A stretch of DNA of 38,817 bases, taken from NCBI GenBank assembly GCA_964529155.1, contig CAZGVV010000009.1, positions 1-38,817 on the forward strand. The letters are read 5' to 3'. Every line of letters starts with the position of its first letter. Positions within the stretch are counted from its first letter, which is position 1. Shown here in pieces: positions 34,675 to 38,817 of this stretch. The position numbers were made by a program, and so were the translations under genes. Origin of the DNA: CAZGVV01 sp964529155 (GTDB taxonomy: Bacteria; Pseudomonadota; Alphaproteobacteria; Rickettsiales; SXRF01). A model generated the notes under the pieces. The model made no database searches. It saw only the letters and a list, made by a program, of their open reading frames with translations, and had not been told where the DNA came from.

Positions 34675-36034
34675 TCATCGCCCCTTCTTCAACACCTCTG
34701 CAATCAAAAACGCCAATTCCAATGCCTGATTCGCATTCAAGCGCGGGTCGCAGTGTGTATGGTAGCGGTCGGACAAATTCAGTTCCGAAATCGCCTGCGC
34801 GCCGCCTAAGCATTCGGTGACGTCTTGCCCGGTCATTTCAAAATGCACGCCGCCGGCATAGGTGCCCTCAGCTTTATGAATGGCGGCGAAGTTACGGACT
34901 TCGGCGAGGATGTCGGTGAATTTGCGGGTTTTGTAGCCGTTGGGGGATTTAATGGTGTTGCCGTGCATCGGGTCGCATGACCATACCACGTTGTGCCCGG
35001 ACGCCTTTACTGCGCGCACCAGCGGTGGCAGCAATTCGCCGATTTTGGCATGGCCCATGCGCGAGATTAGCGTCAGGCGTCCTGCTTCATTTTCGGGATT
35101 GAGCGTGTCCAGCAAGCGCAGCATGGTGTCGGGTTCCATGCTCGGGCCGATTTTAAAGGCGATGGGGTTGGCGACGCCGCGCATATATTCGACATGCGCT
35201 TCGTCCGGTGCGCGGGTGCGGTCGCCGATCCATAACATATGGGCGGAGCAATCATACCATTTGCCGTCTGTCTCATCGAAGCGGGTGAGGGACTCTTCGT
35301 AACCGAGCAAAAGCGCTTCATGTGACGTGTAAAACCGGGCTTCGGAAAACGCTTCCACATCATCCAGCGGCAAGCCGCAGGCTTCAATGAACCCGATGGC
35401 TTCGTTAATATGATTCGCCAATTCCTGGAAGCGTTGGCCCTGGGCTGAAGTTTGCACAAACTCACGGTTCCAGCGGCTGATCTGGCNNNNNNNNNNGGCG
35501 CAAAGACGCATAGCCGCCGCGCGCCAGTGAGCGCAGGAAATTAAGGGTGATAGCGCTTTGGTGGTAGACTTTAAGCAAGCGTTCAGGGTCCGGCATGCGG
35601 CCATTGGCTTCGAATTCCATGCTATTGACCATATCGCCACGATAGCTGGGCAATTCCTGGCCATCGAGTTTTTCGGTGGCATCGGAGCGCGGCTTGGAGA
35701 ATTGACCGGCGATGCGGCCCACCTTGACCACGGGGCAGCTGGCGCCATACATCAATGCCATCGTCATTTGCAGCATCACTCGGAAATAGCTGCGTAAATT
35801 TTGCTCGCTGAATTCAGCAAAACTTTCGGCGCAGTCACCGCCTTGCAGCAGAAATGCGTTGCCTTTGGCTACATGCGCCAGCTCGGCTTTCAACTGCCGT
35901 GCTTCATCCGGTGTGGTGAGGGGCGGAAGCTGTGTGAGAGCGGATTCGATGCGGCTTACCGCGCCAGCGTCAGGGTAAGCGGGTTGCTGGCGGATGGGCT
36001 TTTGCCGCCATGAGTCTTTGGTCCAGGGTTGCAT
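34675..36034 (-). CDS. Class II DAHP synthase, interrupted by a spurious N gap
   Basis: The first committed step of the shikimate pathway joins PEP and erythrose 4-phosphate. Class II motifs are plain: GGDCAESF, GRIAGQFSKPRS, GDMVNSMEF, ARGGYASLR, then after the gap QISRWNREF, FYTSHEALLLGYEE, RMGHAKIGELLPPL, WSCDPMHGNT, GGVHFEMTGQDVTECLGG and a HCDPRLNANQALEL end. The expected ASLR-QISRW junction is CGC CAG. The flanks ...TTGCGCC and GCCAGATC overlap by GCC, so the gap probably has no real length and the gene is intact at about 450 residues. It is divergent from pheA. Confidence 0.94.
35487..35496. other. Assembly gap of ten Ns inside the DAHP synthase gene
   Basis: The sequences on either side share a three-base end (GCC). 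Merging them restores the conserved class II DAHP synthase reading frame without any missing residue. The Ns are therefore a placeholder between contig ends that meet or overlap. Confidence 0.85.
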
Positions 36035-36090
36035 AATGCTAAGAGATATGGTTGTTATAAGGCCAACAATTTTAAAGGTTTTTGATTGCT

Positions 36091-36960
36091 ATGTCCAGCG
36101 TAACCACCAATGATTCTGAAAACACCATCGCATTCATGGGGGTGGCCGGGGCCAATGCTGATCTGGCCTGCCGCCAAGCGCGGCCTTATATGCACACCCT
36201 GCCGTGCCCCTCGTTTGAGGATGTGTTTGAAGCGGTAACCAGCGGCAAAGCGGCGCTGGGCATGATTCCTGTTGAGAATTCACAAGCAGGACGCGTGGCT
36301 GAGATTCATAATTTATTGCCGCGCTCACAATTGCATATCGTGGGGGAATATTTCCAGCCGATTGAGCATGTATTAATGGGGCCTAAAGGTGCAACGCTGG
36401 AGGGGGGGAAGGACGTGTACAGCCACCCGCAGGGGGTGTTGCAATGCCGCGAGCAGATTCGCGCGTTACAATTGAGGCAGCATCCGTATTCCAATACCGC
36501 CGCCGCTGCGGCTGATGTGGCAAAGTGGAATGATGTTACCAAAGCCGCCATTGCCTCGCCATTAGCGGCGGAGCTCTATGGGTTGCAGCCGCTTAAACCG
36601 CATATGCAGGACGCCGATGATAATTTGACCGTATTCATCCTGCTTTCGCGCGAGCCAGCAGATCCTGAGCCTAAAGCTGGTGGCACACCCATCTTGACGA
36701 CCTTGCTGTTCACCATCCGCAATATTCCTGCCGCGCTCTATAAAGCGCTAGGTGGATTTGCCACCAACGGGGTGAACATTGTGAAGCTCGAAAGTTATAT
36801 TCCCGGCGGCGCGCGGCGTGAGGCCGCGCAGTTTTATTTAAGTTTCGAGGGCCACCCCCGCCAGCGCAATGTGCAGCTGGCGCTGGAGGAGCTTGGATTC
36901 TTTTGTAAAAAAGTGCAGGTGCTTGGGGTATATCCGGCGGATGGGAAGCGGTTTGGATAA
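36091..36960 (+). CDS. pheA: Prephenate dehydratase with ACT domain
   Basis: The product is 289 residues from the ATG of MSSVTTNDSENTIAFMG. The catalytic part (about 12-190) has FEDVFEAVTSGKAALGMIPVENSQAGRV, IVGEYFQPIEHVLMG and YSNTAAAAADVAKW. The ACT domain follows, with IVKLESYIPG (the ESRP-type Phe-binding region), AQFYLSFEGH and a usual end. The normally conserved TRF catalytic motif reads NLTVFILLSR, with Val in place of Arg, which is unusual. It makes phenylpyruvate for Phe synthesis. It is divergent from the DAHP synthase gene, with 56 bp between starts. Confidence 0.9.
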   Translation: MSSVTTNDSENTIAFMGVAGANADLACRQARPYMHTLPCPSFEDVFEAVTSGKAALGMIPVENSQAGRVAEIHNLLPRSQLHIVGEYFQPIEHVLMGPKGATLEGGKDVYSHPQGVLQCREQIRALQLRQHPYSNTAAAAADVAKWNDVTKAAIASPLAAELYGLQPLKPHMQDADDNLTVFILLSREPADPEPKAGGTPILTTLLFTIRNIPAALYKALGGFATNGVNIVKLESYIPGGARREAAQFYLSFEGHPRQRNVQLALEELGFFCKKVQVLGVYPADGKRFG

Positions 36961-36964
36961 TAAA

Positions 36965-37744
36965 TTAATTTATGATTTGATATGAAATATTTTGTGTTTC
37001 TCTCGTTTTTGCAAGTCGTAAAAAGCGTCCAAATGCGTAGATAATAGCAAGAGAGAATCCCGGTATCCCGCGGAATACATAAAGACGCAGAAAATAGCAT
37101 TTAAAAAAGGCTACAGGAAACTCAATAATAAGACGTAATAAACTTACATGCTTGCCGTGCTGTAACATATCTGCTGCTTGAGCAGTGCTATAGCTATTAA
37201 TTTTCTCAACTGCATGCATGAGTGAACGAAAAGAGCGATGAATAGCAACATGTTGTAAATTGCCCGTTTCACCCTGATGGATTATTACTGAGTCATGCAC
37301 AGTACTTTTTGAAAATCTGCCTTTGTGTTTATTGTAAAGGCGTAAGCAAGTATTGATATGTGCAAAACGAGAAAGATGTCTTTCTCCAGGCAATACATCT
37401 AGTAAGCGAAAATAATAGCCAGCCATATGAGGACTTCCTTGAGCAAATAAAGCCTGAATTTCCTGGGCTAATTGCGGTGTTAATTCTTCGTCAGCATCGA
37501 TATTTAATAGCCAATCATTACGGCACTGGGATTCAGCAAAACGTTTTTGTGGGCCATAACCGGGCCACTTATTCACAATTACACGTGCTCCTAACTGCTC
37601 TGCTACTTTGCAGGTAGTATCCGTGCTTTGTGAATCGACTACAATGATTTCATCTACCCAGTCACGAACGCTTTCAATGGCGCGATGAATACGATCAGCT
37701 TCATTATATGTGATAATAAAAACAGAAATAGGTAATTTTATCAT
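36965..37744 (-). CDS. Glycosyltransferase family 2 (LPS core glucosyltransferase-like)
   Basis: The product is 259 residues. The N-terminus MIKLPISVFIITYNEADRIHRAIESV, then EIIVVDSQSTDTT and LLNIDADEELTPQL (DAD for metal and nucleotide-sugar binding) mark a GT2 enzyme. The C-terminal half (FRSLMHAVEKINSYST and FFKCYFLRLYVFRGIPGFSLAIIYA) resembles WaaE/KdtX-type enzymes that add a hexose to the LPS inner core. Donor and acceptor are inferred only. Its ATG overlaps the stop of the upstream O-antigen-ligase-like gene. Confidence 0.88.
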   Translation of the reverse strand: MIKLPISVFIITYNEADRIHRAIESVRDWVDEIIVVDSQSTDTTCKVAEQLGARVIVNKWPGYGPQKRFAESQCRNDWLLNIDADEELTPQLAQEIQALFAQGSPHMAGYYFRLLDVLPGERHLSRFAHINTCLRLYNKHKGRFSKSTVHDSVIIHQGETGNLQHVAIHRSFRSLMHAVEKINSYSTAQAADMLQHGKHVSLLRLIIEFPVAFFKCYFLRLYVFRGIPGFSLAIIYAFGRFLRLAKTRETQNISYQIIN

Positions 37745-38817
37745 AACGCTGCAAATGCTAATGTGATCGAGTGCCACAATAATATCGCAGGCCAATTTGA
37801 AAAAGTGCTTTGTGAGGCAATAAAAGGAAAATAGTTTACAAGAATAGTAGCAAAGGCAAAAATAGGAAGTAGCTTGGTGGCTTCAGTTGCAGTTTTCATT
37901 GCAGACCAAGCACGTGCAATAAGAAAGCCGATAAGCAAGCATAAGCTTAATAAGCCAGGAATGCCCATTTCAGCAAACCATTCAAGATAGGGATTATGTG
38001 GATGTATGTTGCAATCTGTTAGTATGCCTTGTTCAGCAAGAGATGGGCATGCAATGCGAAAGCCACGTAGTCCCACGCCTGTAAGTGGATGTGTTTCCCC
38101 CATAACCCAGCCTGCTGTAAATAATTGTCCATAAGGACTTTCTTGGAAATGTGATAAATTATCTTTTAATAGATGTACTCGTGCCCGTACTCCGGGTGCT
38201 GCAAAATAGCTGCCTAAAAGGACAATTATCAATAATGTCGTTACACCTAGCATTGGTAGTCGTAACGTGCGATGAAACCACACAAGGTGTAAAATGATAA
38301 AAAACAATCCCAATAAAAAAGTAAAAAAAGCAGTGCGCTCACCGGATAAAAGAATGGTCGCAAAGCTTAAAAAAAGAAAGCCTACATAAATAATTTTAAC
38401 TCTGCTTGATTTTGCTATAGCAATGAGCGGAGCGAAAGTCGGTAATGTTAGTTTTGCTAGAAAAATACCAACGACTGGCATGCCAAATGTGCTTGTAAGG
38501 CGTGTAATGGTAAGCTTTCCTTCTATTTCTGACATCGACGCAGGGTTGCCGCTAAGAGATGTGCCAGTGAAATATTGCCATAAAGCATCTGTAATGACCA
38601 GCAACAGGCATATGGCCAGCGCTTTGCATGTAAGTAGCCAATGCGCTTTATCTTTTAATATCCAGTGAGTGACTGCAAAAAAATAAAGTGGATATCGAAT
38701 CCAGGGCAATGCGCGGCCAAATGAAGCGGCTGGGCTAATTGCAAGGGGTGATACTACTACTATCATCCAAAGCCATATAATCCCTATGCAAATTGTAAAT
38801 GGCGAAAGTACCCAGGA
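37741..38817 (-). CDS. O-antigen ligase / polymerase family membrane protein (partial, 5' end outside window)
   Basis: At least 358 residues are present, and the frame is still open at the window edge (WVLSPFTICIGIIWLW precedes the first internal Met). About ten hydrophobic segments are visible. A large periplasmic loop before NPYLEWFAEMGIPGLLSL includes GWVMGETHPLTGVGLRGFR and ends in HPHNPYLEW, the Wzy_C/WaaL signature. Such proteins attach O-antigen to lipid A-core or polymerise it. It overlaps the glycosyltransferase start by four bases, which points to a surface-glycan operon reaching beyond the window. Confidence 0.88.
   Translation of the reverse strand, partial: SWVLSPFTICIGIIWLWMIVVVSPLAISPAASFGRALPWIRYPLYFFAVTHWILKDKAHWLLTCKALAICLLLVITDALWQYFTGTSLSGNPASMSEIEGKLTITRLTSTFGMPVVGIFLAKLTLPTFAPLIAIAKSSRVKIIYVGFLFLSFATILLSGERTAFFTFLLGLFFIILHLVWFHRTLRLPMLGVTTLLIIVLLGSYFAAPGVRARVHLLKDNLSHFQESPYGQLFTAGWVMGETHPLTGVGLRGFRIACPSLAEQGILTDCNIHPHNPYLEWFAEMGIPGLLSLCLLIGFLIARAWSAMKTATEATKLLPIFAFATILVNYFPFIASQSTFSNWPAILLWHSITLAFAAL

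Overview
The window is a piece of a draft alphaproteobacterial chromosome. Three runs of exactly ten Ns (8493-8502, 16528-16537, 35487-35496) look like fixed scaffolding spacers. The alphaproteobacterial call rests on the 16S rRNA 5' end at the left edge, a GapR (DUF2312) gene, a PAS_5-type PAS protein, and gene orders common in that class: erpA/dgt/argS/SPOR/nagZ/.../tatABC/serS/.../pcm and lipA/.../COQ10-START. I cannot name the genus. Housekeeping genes look GC-balanced. Several orphan genes (about 0.9-1.9 kb, 3.5-3.8 kb, 14.1-15.1 kb, 31.0-31.7 kb) are visibly more AT-rich.

Layout. 1-864: 5' end of a 16S gene read leftward, its leader and a likely rrn promoter. 865-3824: PAS protein, an orphan, erpA (minus), dgt (plus) and a small orphan. 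3929-11154: a tight rightward run of argS, SPOR protein, nagZ, M50 protease, tatA, tatB, tatC and serS. 11168-14101: a leftward cystathionine beta-synthase-like and gamma-lyase-like pair, then pcm. 14102-15079: an HEXXH protein gene broken by an in-frame TAA. 15292-21149: ubiD, a GGDEF cyclase, rpoZ, lipA, a membrane protein, a COQ10/RatA-like protein and a DUF6580 protein. 21327-25104: a leftward group of a frameshifted Ntn-hydrolase, purA and a disrupted glnA. 25361-30907: histidine kinase plus response regulator, a Tyr/Pro-repeat exported protein, an Nramp-related transporter, photolyase and an acidic coiled-coil protein. 31034-34169: an orphan, then a decayed integrative element next to tRNA-Glu. 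34304-38817: gapR, class II DAHP synthase, prephenate dehydratase, a glycosyltransferase and an O-antigen-ligase-like protein that runs off the edge.

Functional links. TatABC exports folded proteins. UbiD and the COQ10-like protein both relate to ubiquinone. The divergent DAHP synthase and PheA begin the shikimate route and lead towards phenylalanine. The beta-synthase/gamma-lyase pair could convert homocysteine to cysteine. The last two genes act on surface polysaccharide or LPS.

Main points of interest. (1) A roughly 2.1-kb integrative-element remnant lies between direct repeats of the tRNA-Glu 3' end and holds three truncated genes joined head to tail. (2) Three otherwise coherent genes are broken in three different ways: a nonsense codon, a homopolymer indel, and a short deletion at a possible microhomology. 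(3) dgt and serS carry in-frame insertions, one with palindromic repeats and one inside an AT-rich patch. (4) scpA-scpB are absent from the nagZ-tat interval, where an M50 protease and an N gap sit instead. I found no CRISPR array, no complete insertion sequence and no clear new defence system.
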